A stretch of 64,000 bases of DNA, taken from positions 62,001 to 126,000 of the forward strand of contig NW_017802769.1 in the NCBI RefSeq assembly GCF_001625305.1. The letters run 5' to 3'. A program made the translations under genes and the position numbers. Shown here piece after piece: positions 54,500 through 64,000 of this stretch (positions within the stretch are counted from its first letter, which is position 1; each line of letters starts with the position of its first letter). Under the pieces are notes generated by a model. It worked only from the letters and a program-made list of their open reading frames with translations, had not been told where the DNA came from and made no database searches. Source of the DNA: Branchiostoma belcheri. Taxonomy: Eukaryota > Chordata > Leptocardii > Amphioxiformes > Branchiostomatidae.

Positions 54500-57040
54500 T
54501 GGGGCGTTTATACATGTACATGACTGTTAATGCCATCTTTTCCCATATTGAACGTGTTCTATCAACAATATGAGCTGTGCTAGAACTGATGTTTGAAATG
54601 CATTTCATGTGTTGTAATGGTAACTGTTCTGAAATGAGGTATTTCATGTTTGCCATATTGCCTATGATAGTACCGGTATGACGTTTCTTTATATCATGTG
54701 TGTTAACTTGTCATATTGATTGTCTTGATGTGATATTTTATGTGAAATGTGTTTCAATTGATTTTTCTGTGGTCATTATATTCTGTGTGACTGTATCTTT
54801 GCTTGAATGTTCACTATTAAACAAAGCATTAACTCTTGTCTCCGCAGGTTTTAGAACTTAAATAATGACATGTATTGCAATGTATAATGCTCTGTGAGTA
54901 TTGTAATATTTCGCCTGTGATTTTTCTGAATGTGTATTTCTTTTACACCCAAGGCTTGACATTGTGGGACTTGTCAGCTATCCTGTGTTCCTGTCATTTT
55001 TCTGGAGGGCCTGCCAGTGATCTTCCATATTCAAGGAGGATTTGTCTGTGTTTCTGAGGGATCTGTCACCAGCTAAGAGACAAGAGAACATCGGACTTGA
55101 CTAGTACTGTGAGTCTAATTTCATTTATGAACTCTTTCAAAAGTGGGGTCTGCATGGCGCAATGCGTAATCAGCCGTTTTAGTTTTGCATAATACCAAGC
55201 CGGGTCGCTCTATTCACCGTTAAACGTATTGTATGATTAGTAAAACATCCAGCCAGTATATTAAGTCAACCGTAATACGGGGTCGTTGCATTGCAGAATT
55301 TCTCACCTTTCCATTTGCATAACTTTAATGAAGTAGAAGATTTGATGTCAAATGTATCTACGTGAAACCAACCTGAACAAATGTAAATTGCAGTCGCTGC
55401 CTTACAGAACCTAGCGCGCAAAGCGTGATCAGGACATCCCCCATGCAGACCCTTAAAAATGACAATAAAAGATGTTGGGAAAGGGCATGTTTGCAATCGT
55501 CTTAATCGTTTGTTCTATTAAACACCTGATTGTTGAAATCTAATCAGCTAGCTATGTAATTTATAAGGCCCTCCCTGCTATTTGTTGTCATTTCTGAAAG
55601 AGTTCACATTCTTAACTAATATCTAGTCTAAGTTTGTGACTAATACATATTTTATTGCAAATATGACGGAGAATACAGTACATTTCCCTATTGAGGAGAG
55701 CACTTGTAATATTGTCTGTTATTTCGTTCTGTATAGCAATGGGATATATTTTCAACAGCATTTGTGATCAAACTGTTTTCCCTAATATCTTCATCATGAT
55801 CCACATCCACCCTTTCATCTAAAAAAAATTTCTATAATTATATGTATAATAATGAAAATTAACTTTTGTGTTAAGAAAAGAAAATCTATGTGGTGATAGA
55901 AAACAATCAATAAAGCAGCAATGTTTAGGCATTATAAAAGCATTGAAAATGAAAAATTAATCTAAGATGAAAATGAAGAGACATTTCATTATGATCATAA
56001 ATTCTAGCTAGCTGTTTAAATCTTTACTGGTGAAGATTATGTAATACATGCACAGTCAAGATTAATGGCATTTGTTATAGTATCTGACAAAATTGTTTTC
56101 TGATTTTTCAAATAATACTATGATTTGTAATAATGACAGTACAAAATGCAAAGTTTTGTAACTTTCAAGGAAAGTCCAGAATACATGGAATATAGAATGT
56201 TTAAAACAACCAAAAAACTATATTATGATTTGCCCTTTTTTCACATCCTTTCTGAAAAAGAAATTAATATAATTGTGTGAAGAAATGACAATGTATATAT
56301 GAAGCTAGAAATCATAGAAGAAGAAAAAATCATTCAAAGCAGAAAAAAATTATAATTTTCAAGCACTTAAACACGGTCAAACATGGTTTAAAAATTAGAT
56401 CAAGGAGCTTATATGGGAGACGATAAACTTCTTGATTAGATAAAACAGACATTTTTGTGATGATAATGATCAAAGGAATAAGAATTTATTCTTTGAATCA
56501 TAATATTCCACTTCTGACCCTGAGTGCTGAAAATCTGTATAAACTATATAATCATAAATAATACATGTGATTTACGTACTTTGCTATATTTTTCCACTGC
56601 AACGTGCTTGCAATTATGAATTTGCAAAAGCATTAAGTATCACAAAAAGCAGACAAATCTAGACTCTGATTTACCTAGTATGTTATTGTCTCTGGTTGTC
56701 AAATAACAAGAAAACAGCTAAATAATAAGCAGGATTATTCATATTGATAAGATACTGTATAGTTTATAACATTATAGGCATTCCCCAAACTTTTCTTCTG
56801 AAACAATGATGGAGTGGACTTTTGGGAAAATACTTTGGTCACATAATGATTGTTAGAAATATGCGCTATTAATCTTTACAGAAAATAGAAAAGGCAATGT
56901 TGTGCTTTCTTTCTGTAGAGTGAAATGTACTACAGGTAAGCTGTGTGTGATGTTTGAATGTTTGAAAGGGAGGAATTGAGTTATGGAATCAGCAAAACAA
57001 AACTCTTTTTGCAAAAATCTTTTCTACTTTTAATGTAGTC
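54500..57040. other. AT-rich intergenic stretch
   Basis: No convincing gene. A weak inverted repeat lies at 55144-55452 (GGGGTCTGCATGG facing CCATGCAGACCC). Confidence 0.35.
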
Positions 57041-57061
57041 AAGTCACAGATAGTTTAGGTA

Positions 57062-57479
57062 TAGAGCTGTGTACCGGTACGCAGTACCGATACTGTACCG
57101 GTAAAATTGATTAGGTACAGGTCCAAAATACCTAATTCCTCAGTACCGGTACTGTACCTAAACAATTTCACACCAATTTTATGCCTATTTGTGACCTCAA
57201 ATGTGTAAATAGCTGGTTAACAATGGGTCCCTGTGTAAGGACAGTGTGTTCATGAAAACAAAAACATATATATAGCCTATATTTTATCTGAACATTCGGC
57301 ATAAACAAAGAACCTTAACTATCAAGTTTATTTATGTTTTTTTTTGTTATTGAAGGAGTTCAGAAGAGCATATAAATTGGTCGAATTGTTCAGGTACAGG
57401 TTCAGGTCCGGACCTGTACCTAAACCTGTGTACCTGTACCTGTACCTGTACCTAAAATTTGTTTAGGTACACAGCTCTA
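57062..57479. mobile_element. Non-autonomous hAT element (418 bp)
   Basis: TAGAGCTGTGTACC at the left and GGTACACAGCTCTA at the right, with a perfect 8-bp duplication TTTAGGTA (57054-57061 and 57480-57487). GTACCGGTAC and GGTACAGGTAC(C) palindromes fill both subterminal regions. The 8-bp duplication and TAGAGCTG end are diagnostic of hAT. Confidence 0.85.
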
Positions 57480-57544
57480 TTTAGGTAGTATATTATTAAT
57501 TAACCAAGGAGGCAAAAATCAGTCTTGGTAAATTTAAAACAGTA

Positions 57545-57647
57545 TTATAGATAGTTACAGTGAGAGGTCATAAATTGTAAATGTCCAGTGTCCAGCAGGT
57601 ATGGCCTTGACAGTGGGTCAGGATCTCTTTCCTGGTCCTGGTGGTCT
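57545..57647 (-). CDS. Terminal exon of an unrecognised minus-strand gene
   Basis: Acceptor AATCTTTTGCAG; joined in phase to 60537-60633 it reads RDHQDQERDPDPLSRPYLLD then TGHLQFMTSHCNYL and stop. It is duplicated at 58226. Confidence 0.4.
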
Positions 57648-57749
57648 CTGCAAAAGATTTAACATTAAATATCATATACTCTCACGTGACTTTCCAAATT
57701 AAAGTAGTCATTTCACAGATAGACAGGCCGTTGTAGGTTTTAGATGTAA

Positions 57750-58136
57750 GGCCATGTTGATTTGATTATATGGATGACATCCTCCGTGAGCCCCAAAACT
57801 GATGCGCGCGTGCGAATAAAAAAAAGGTTTGCAAAAAAAAAAGTTCTTTTCATTATGAAATCTACGTGGTCATGAGGGTTGAGCAAATGGCACAGAATAT
57901 GGTTTGGCAAATAATCTAGTCTTCAAGTTCATTTCTTCACAATTTTTTCGTTTGATTTTGGCATTCTACAACATTGGTATAGTTTTTATTTTTTATTTTT
58001 GTAACTTTCTAATATTTTTGCTCATTTTGCAACTGTTTTGTACGATTTACAGTATGGTTGAAAACTTTTTTTTTTTTTTTTTGAAACGGCCAAAAATTCA
58101 TGCGCGCGTCATCCATATAATCAAATCAATATGGCC
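57750..58136. mobile_element. PIF/Harbinger-like MITE, GGCCATGTTG family, copy 2 (387 bp)
   Basis: GGCCATGTTGATTTGATTAT and its inverse ATAATCAAATCAATATGGCC, flanked by TAA (57747-57749, 58137-58139). Shares the whole interior (ACTGATGCGCGCGTGC, TATGGTTGAAAACTTTT) with 29384-29762. Confidence 0.8.
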
Positions 58137-58144
58137 TAATCAAG

Positions 58145-58226
58145 TCACAGATAGTCACGGTTAGAGTGACCAGCAGGTATGGCCTTGACAGTGGGTCAGG
58201 ACACTCATTCCTGGTCCCAGTGGTCT
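58145..58226 (-). pseudogene. Duplicate of the terminal exon
   Basis: Same acceptor context (CTTTGCAGAGACCAC) and ~85% identity over 80 nt (CCTGACCCACTGTCAAGGCC), but in the frame set by 60537-60633 it stops after RDHWDQE. It may be an alternative end or a decayed copy. Confidence 0.35.
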
Positions 58227-59160
58227 CTGCAAAGGATTGAACATTAATACGATCATATAACTTTCTAGTAAGTTAAAATTGGTGTGTTGTTTAAGTGAGT
58301 GACCACTCTAGGGTCGTTCTTGTTGCAGGAATCTGATTTTTTTGCCGTGGTCATGTCCAGATTGTTCTCACATTTATTCATCCCAAGTTTGAAGCAAATT
58401 CATCAATCTTAAGTTATATAAATCGAAGTTGACAATTTTACTTCTGTCTTTTAAGCGAATGACCACTTAACGCCCTGTAAAATTATTGGCTCTTGCGCAA
58501 TTAACTGGGCTAAAAATCCTGACCACCACAACCAAGTACAAGTACATACATGTAGGTGTCCCCTGAATTCCTGCGAAGTTACCATGCTGTACATGCTTTT
58601 AAAGTACCATTTTTGGCAAAGTATCATGATGTATAATTTGCCCCAAAAAGGTATTTTAAAAGCGTGTACAGCACAGAAACTTAGCAGGCATTCAGGAGAC
58701 ACCTGTTTATTTGAACATTATCATTTGTGGTGGTGCATTTCGGCCCAGATGCACAAGGAAATATTTTGCAGGACATTAAGTCAGGTCATTTGCTTGAAAG
58801 GCGGAATGTAAAACTAGCTGTCAACTTTGATTTATAAAACTTCGGGTTGACGAATTTACTTAAAACTCAGGATTTGATAAAAATATCTATCTGGACATGA
58901 CCACAGCAAAAACGTCAGATTTGTGCGACAAGGACGGCCCCAGAGTTGCCATTCCCTAAAAAGACACTCCCGTTCGAAGTCATTTAACAGGTAAAAAGTT
59001 AAATGTAACAGTAGATAGAATTGAGTTGACAGCTTTCTACTTGAAATGAACCCCCACATCTAAGAACTTAATGTCAGACTGACAGTTTTTAAAATAGCCG
59101 ATACTGTTAAATGTACTGAAAGAACTTTTGAACAAATATTGGGTATATAAGTTTTTGTTT

Positions 59161-59893
59161 TGCTGATTCCTTTTCAAGTCCATTTTCCCGCCAAAAAAAA
59201 ACTAATTGGCACCCTCACCTGGTTAATTAATTGGATTAAAGTTTTCCCGCCAAAAAACTTAGTATATAGAGCACTCTAACCTTGAACTTGTGCCCCCCTC
59301 CCCACACTTTGCTTCTTCCACAACTCACACAGTATGTTAGTTACACTTTCCAACACTTTTAGACTTCTTTTGACATGTAACTTCTCCAAACATGTAGTCA
59401 CCACACTCTGCTACCCAAACACGTAGTTCATCGAGTGCAGTTTTTCCGCCACTTTGACTTTAGAATAATCTCTCGCTCTGCTGGTTGGTCAATGCACTAA
59501 GTGTACTCCCCGGGGGATGTCTTTTCGGAGACATTGATGCTTCGACACATCAGTATACCAGTGCAATTGACCAGCAGAGCGAGAGGATTATTCTAAAGTC
59601 AAAGTGGCGGAAAAAATGCACTCGATGAACTACGTGTTTGGGTAGCAGAGTGTGGTGACTACATGTTTGGAGAAGTTACATGTCCAAAGAAGTCTAAAGT
59701 GTTGGAAAGTGTAACTAACATACTGTGTGAGTTGTGGAAGAAGCAAAGTGTGGGGAGGGGGGCACAAGTTCAAGGTTAGAGTGCTCCATATACTAAGTTT
59801 TTTGGCGGGAAAACTTTAATCTAATTAATTAACCAGGTGAGGGTGCCAATTAGTTTTTTTTTTGGCGGGAAAATGGACTCAAAGGAATCAGCA
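59161..59893. mobile_element. 0.73-kb near-perfect palindrome with E2F-like motifs
   Basis: Left arm 59161-59498 and right arm 59560-59893 are almost perfect inverses around a ~61-nt loop. Each arm holds two TTTTCCCGCCAAAA motifs (59183, 59242; inverse near 59800 and 59862). No coding capacity and no clear target duplication. Confidence 0.7.
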
Positions 59894-59894
59894 T

Positions 59895-60358
59895 GGAATT
59901 AATGCAGCTAAGATATTTAGTTTTTTTGGCAAGAGAATTGAAGTGTAAAGGTCCTTAAAGTGACAATTTGGCATTGAAAAAATACGAAGAGGATATTAAT
60001 GTGGCCGCCTAAGATACTTAATTTTTTGGCAGGAGAATTCAAGTGTAAAGGTCCATAACAATTTTTTGGGCAATTTGGCATTCCGGTATACCATACGAAG
60101 AGAATAACAAATTGAATGTGGAATTAAAAGTTTTTTGGTGGGAGAATTTCACTCAATCTACGGGTTTACAGAACAGAAGTGTGTAATTAGGTCCAAAGTG
60201 ACGATTTTTGGGCAATTTTGGCATATTAAACTTAACAGCAACTCTTAAAATGACTTCAGGATAACAATGTGGAATTTAAGTGGCCGACTAAGTTTTTGGT
60301 GGGACAATTTAAAGTGTAAAGGTCGAAAGTGACAAATTTGGGGGCAATTTGGTATTCA
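59895..60358 (+). repeat. ~110-130-bp tandem repeat next to the palindrome
   Basis: Four units, each with TTTTTTGG(C/T)(A/G)(G/A)GA, AAGTGTAAAGGTCC and GACAATTTGGCATT. The first feature recalls the ends of the adjacent palindrome. Confidence 0.6.
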
Positions 60359-60536
60359 ACTAGTGTCTTGTGTCGTCGAATTAAAGCCGCTATGATCAAC
60401 GTTAAAGGGCATGCTGACCCTCAAGGTAGTGTGAACTGGGGGCAAAAGAGTCTCAGATATGCGAGTGCAAGTGTATGCACCTGAAGGCATGTATGTGGAG
60501 TGTTGTCTCGTGTTAATAAAGAAAACATACTCACAC

Positions 60537-60633
60537 CTCCCCCATCTTCTTGTACACAGGTTGAGATCTGCCGACAAAAGTCTGGTTCTTCCTCCTGCTA
60601 CAGTCCTGTTGTCCGGGTCATCCACAATGTCAT
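60537..60633 (-). CDS. Exon of an unrecognised minus-strand gene
   Basis: Acceptor CTCTGTCTTTAAG, donor GTGTGA; one frame is open: DIVDDPDNRTVAGGRTRLLS then ADLNLCTRRWG. Phase 1 to 2, compatible with the exon at 57647. Family not recognised. Confidence 0.45.
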
Positions 60634-61642
60634 CTTAAAGACAGAGGAACAAAAGTCACTGTATTGAACGCAGCAATTGGCTACAAAGTCTTGCTATGAT
60701 CACACCAATTTTATCACAGATTTTGGCAGAAAATCAGTAATTTAGCAATGTCTGGCGAAAAAATTGTTAACAGTTACAGTTACAGAAACCACAAGGAAGA
60801 CAAGAGTTTTCTTCATCTGTTCGTGCCAAAATATGAGCATATTTTCTTGGACATCATAAAAAAAATAAAGCAGAGGAATCTGAAAACCAAGGATTAAACT
60901 TGCGTGGTCTAAGAGTTACTGAAAATTACAATTTTTTCACAGTAATTTTATATTGATTCACAGTCGTGTCTGTACTGCAAACATATTATTAGGGTGAACA
61001 AATTAGGTAACTTCTTTTTCCTGCACTTGCTGCCAGAGTCCACAAACATTTGTGTGTCACCAACTAGAAAAGATTGCCTGCAGCAAAAATTACTCATAAC
61101 TGCCTATTTTGAAGTTAAGGATCAGGGTAAGTTTCTCGATACTGTTACAATTTAATGTTATCGACCAGACGTCTTAACTTGTAACATACTATATACATAC
61201 TATATGTAGCAAAAAAGTTGTGTCAAACAAGTACAATTTTTAATATCAAAATGCAATAATCATGGTTTTGCTTCAAATTAGAATTCTGCCAGAAAGACTT
61301 CAGTAACAGAACTTTTTAGTATACCAAACTATCAGACTAGATTTTCTGACACAGGATAACTGGCCTGTCATGTCTGTGAAGTGTAGTTTATAAATTTGTG
61401 TTCATATGCATTTTAATTTGTAAGTATCCATGACATTCATGCAATTTGGATATGTTGATATTATTAAAGAATTGAAGGTTGATGCATCGAACATCAGACA
61501 GTTTTCAAAATCTATCCACTGCAGTTGCTTGTCAAATGAGTATCATTGAGTTTTCTCGAGTACAATGTATCTCATCACTCTTATGATTGTCTAACCTTCA
61601 TCAAATCGGATGTAGCCAAACCAAATATTTTTTATATTCTTA

Positions 61643-62000
61643 GGCCACACCAATTTAATTTCTTGGTTAACGGATTTTTCTAGAAAAGTAATGGAGCGGG
61701 CGGGCGAAAAAAAAATTAAAATAAAAACAAGCCTAGGCATCCTATTATGGTACGATAGGAGCCATGAAGTCAACACACCAGGCTGGTTCAAAATTTAAAC
61801 AATAAATTTTGAACTTTTAATGATACCATTGCATTGAAAGATGGAATAACTGTAACAACTTGGATGAAAAGGACTGTTTTCAACTGTTCAGCGCAAAATA
61901 TGAGCATTTTGCAGTTGATTCTGGATTTTTATTTTTATTTGCAAATCAGAAAAAAATGAAGCGGCGAATCCGTTAACCAAGAAATTAAATTGGTGTGGCC
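61643..62000. mobile_element. PIF/Harbinger-like MITE, copy 4 (358 bp)
   Basis: GGCCACACCAATTTAATTTC and its inverse GAAATTAAATTGGTGTGGCC are perfect; TTA flanks both ends (61640-61642, 62001-62003). Confidence 0.85.
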
Positions 62001-62100
62001 TTATCCACACAGACAAAACTATGTACTAGGTTATCTTCGTAACAATTTAACCTTTAATTAAAACAGACATTCAGATGTATGTATGGAAATACAAACTTAC

Positions 62101-62232
62101 CAGTTCAATCTTTGTCTTCTTCTGTATCTTAAAGCCAACTCAGGTTTGCCCATCATCTGGTCTGCATTGGACAGGAGTCGCCAGTCATCACAGGTTTCTC
62201 CCAGTCAGGACAGGAACGTCACGACACACCTA
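62101..62232 (-). CDS. Candidate exon, member of a three-copy exon family
   Basis: Ends at a consensus GTAAGT donor. It shares TGACGTTCCTGTCCTGACTG and GAGAAACCTGTGATGACT with 62441-62540. One open stretch reads CDDWRLLSNADQMMGKPELA then LRYRRRQRLN. The start is uncertain because every frame has a stop near the 5' side. Confidence 0.3.
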
Positions 62233-62440
62233 AATGTAACAATGAAAGGACAATTAGTGGGATGCAAAAACATCAGACCTCCATTCAACACTGAATTACC
62301 ATTAAATGATACACAATTGAACTTAAGCCCTTTTCTTATAAATAAATAGATGTAGAAAACATAATAATATACTTTAGATGCTAAACTGAATGTGTTTCAG
62401 ATATGTCACTTGTGCACATCAGTAAAAAACATTGTCTCAC

Positions 62441-62532
62441 CTGTACAAACTCTTCACTGTGTCTTCCTGAGCCCCTTGGTTGGACAAAAGTCATCACAGG
62501 TTTCTCACAGTCAGGACAGGAACATCAGGACA
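62441..62532 (-). CDS. Candidate Cys-containing exon, second copy
   Basis: Ends GAAGAGTTTGTACAG before GTGAGA. The frame open to the donor reads CSCPDCEKPVMTFVQPRGSG then RHSEEFVQ. Not recognised; the CxCPxC spacing might bind a metal. Confidence 0.3.
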
Positions 62533-62576
62533 CACCGAACTATATGAAAGGATAATAAGTTAATAATATATAATAA

Positions 62577-63657
62577 GGGACTGTACGATATTTACCGGGG
62601 AGGGGGGGCCGGTCGTCCGGGAGTAGCGTAAAAAAATTTTCCTAGGCCTCCCCGGCTCAAAAAATTTTCCTAGGCCCTCCCCCAGGCATGAATCATAGAG
62701 AGTGAAATTTCGTATGGGAGGACGAGATTTGATTGAAATTTTCCCCGCATGAAGCGCCGCAGGCGCCACTAGAGCCCGAGTAGGCCTGGCTTTTTGGGGC
62801 CCCCCCCCCCGGAAAAAATTTGAATTTCAACCCATGTTTTGCATGTTGAGGGGCAAAATTTGCAGCACAAATTTCGCTGGTACATCGAGCTATTTAAGTC
62901 AGTAACGTTACGGTCAGTCAGTTAAATCGAAATAAATCCTACCTTTCGTCCACGAACTTCTTCCGCATCAATTTTATTACAAACAGGGAAACAATATTGC
63001 CAAGTTTACGTGTTGTTTTCAATTAACTTTGGAGGGACATAGATATAAATGTTAAAATAGTTCTTGGTTTAAAAAAAATACCAAATTAATCCGTCGACAT
63101 CCGACATCCACGCCGAGAAGTTTGAGCGAGTTGCGAGGCGGGACCAGCGGGTCACCTTTGCCAACGCACGCACACCACTGGCAAGGGTGCGTTGAACGGC
63201 GAAAATTAATTTTCAAATCTTCCGACAAGCCTTCCCTACATTTTTCATCGGTATCGTTTCGATAGCCGCGATTGACACGACTTTAATCCATGTAATTTGG
63301 CTGTGTAGTCCAGTTTCGCCGATTCTGGTGAAAATGCAAGATTTTGAAGAGGACTGTGGGAGATTTGGGCGAATACATTTATAATAATAGGGATGGATAT
63401 TATTGGAACGTAAAATTCTGCCGATTCCAATGACCGGCAAATCGCTACGATATGTATGGGACAGACGTTAATCATGTTTTGAAAGTGTATAAAAACGTTG
63501 TAGAGTTAAAGGGATCTTGGAAAAATTTTTTACCTAGGCCCTCCCCCAAATTAGAATATTTTTTCCTAGGACCTCCCCCCGGCTCAAAATTTTTTTCCTA
63601 GGCCCTCCCCCCTCAGACGACCGGCCCTCCCCCCCCGGTAAATATCGTACAGTCCCT
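62577..63657. mobile_element. ~1.08-kb TIR element with C-rich subterminal repeats
   Basis: AGGGACTGTACGATATTTAC..CGGGG and its inverse CCCCGGTAAATATCGTACAG..TCCCT form the ends. TTTTCCTAGGCCCTCCCCC recurs five times near the ends. Target duplication unclear; no transposase found. Confidence 0.7.
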
Positions 63658-63730
63658 AATATTTGAAAAAGAAACACTGAATGTTCATAATGGAAAATAA
63701 TTTTCTAAGGTGTATTGTAAACCTGTATCT

Positions 63731-63860
63731 CACCTGTACAAACTCTTTGTCTTGAATCAAGTCAACAGGTTGGCTGAGCCCATCAGGTACGATTTGCACA
63801 AAAGTCGCCCATCATCACATACAGGTTTCTCCCAGTCATCATCTTCAAATCACCAGGTCT
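63731..63860 (-). pseudogene. Third copy of the exon family
   Basis: Ends AAAGAGTTTGTACAG before GTGAGA as the copy at 62441 does, and holds GACTGGGAGAAACCTGT and GACTTTTGTGCAAATCGTA. The frame open at the donor (FVQIVPDGLSQPVDLIQDKE) meets a TGA upstream. Confidence 0.3.
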
Positions 63861-64000
63861 GGTCTGGTCCAATCCAGTCTTGTCAGGTTCAGACAGGAAT
63901 CCTTACTACTGCATCATTCAGCAGCCACCTATAACTATATAGACATAACAAGTTACACACTTGTTTCAAATAAAACCAAGTAAATGGAACTTGTGAAATG

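Noticed and set aside
55144..55215. tRNA-derived SINE head (TGGCGCAATGCG resembles an A box)
   Set aside because: No acceptable B box (GGTTCGAATCC-like) at the right distance; the region is better described as a weak inverted repeat.

Overview
This is a eukaryotic nuclear window: short exons with consensus GT/AG junctions, long introns, many terminal-inverted-repeat DNA elements and one 20-N assembly gap. The gene content (a CCDC33 orthologue, a TIR-domain membrane receptor) and the density of small TIR elements suggest an invertebrate deuterostome, most likely a lancelet (Branchiostoma). The taxon is an inference; no sequence here proves it.

Layout. (1) 250-19652, plus strand: a complete 21-exon gene for a CCDC33-like protein. 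My exon chain keeps frame throughout and gives about 1016 residues, with an N-terminal domain, a Pro-rich linker, a C2-type domain, a middle domain and C-terminal coiled coils. Its largest intron holds two look-alike mini-exons, probably alternative first exons. (2) 20.9-21.7 kb: the 3' end of a MIF4G-domain gene (MIF4GD/PAIP1-like), without its 5' part and apparently decayed. (3) 22.14-27.87 kb: a 5.7-kb inverted-repeat element with 4-bp target duplications, carrying about 12 copies of a ~163-bp satellite. (4) 29.77-40.72 kb: an 11-kb element with CACTA-type ends and dense TTCTTG/CAAGAA subterminal repeats. Nested in it is a 6.6-kb foldback-like element whose two ~2.9-kb arms are built of a 10-bp repeat (purine-rich in one arm, pyrimidine-rich in the other). 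Two exon-like minus-strand segments lie between the left array and the foldback element. (5) 40.7-51.3 kb, minus strand: a multi-exon receptor-type gene with two hydrophobic segments and an intracellular TIR domain. One of its microexons looks created by a tandem duplication whose breakpoints fell inside two exons. (6) 52.8-64 kb: mostly TEs and palindromes (hAT-like, PIF/Harbinger-like, a 0.73-kb near-palindrome with E2F-like motifs), plus the 3' part of another minus-strand gene with a duplicated terminal exon.

The genes do not form an operon or pathway. The strongest biology is in how mobile DNA and segmental duplication have reshaped the TIR-receptor gene. The huge low-complexity open frames at 32.7-39.2 kb are artefacts of stop-free 10-bp repeats, not proteins.
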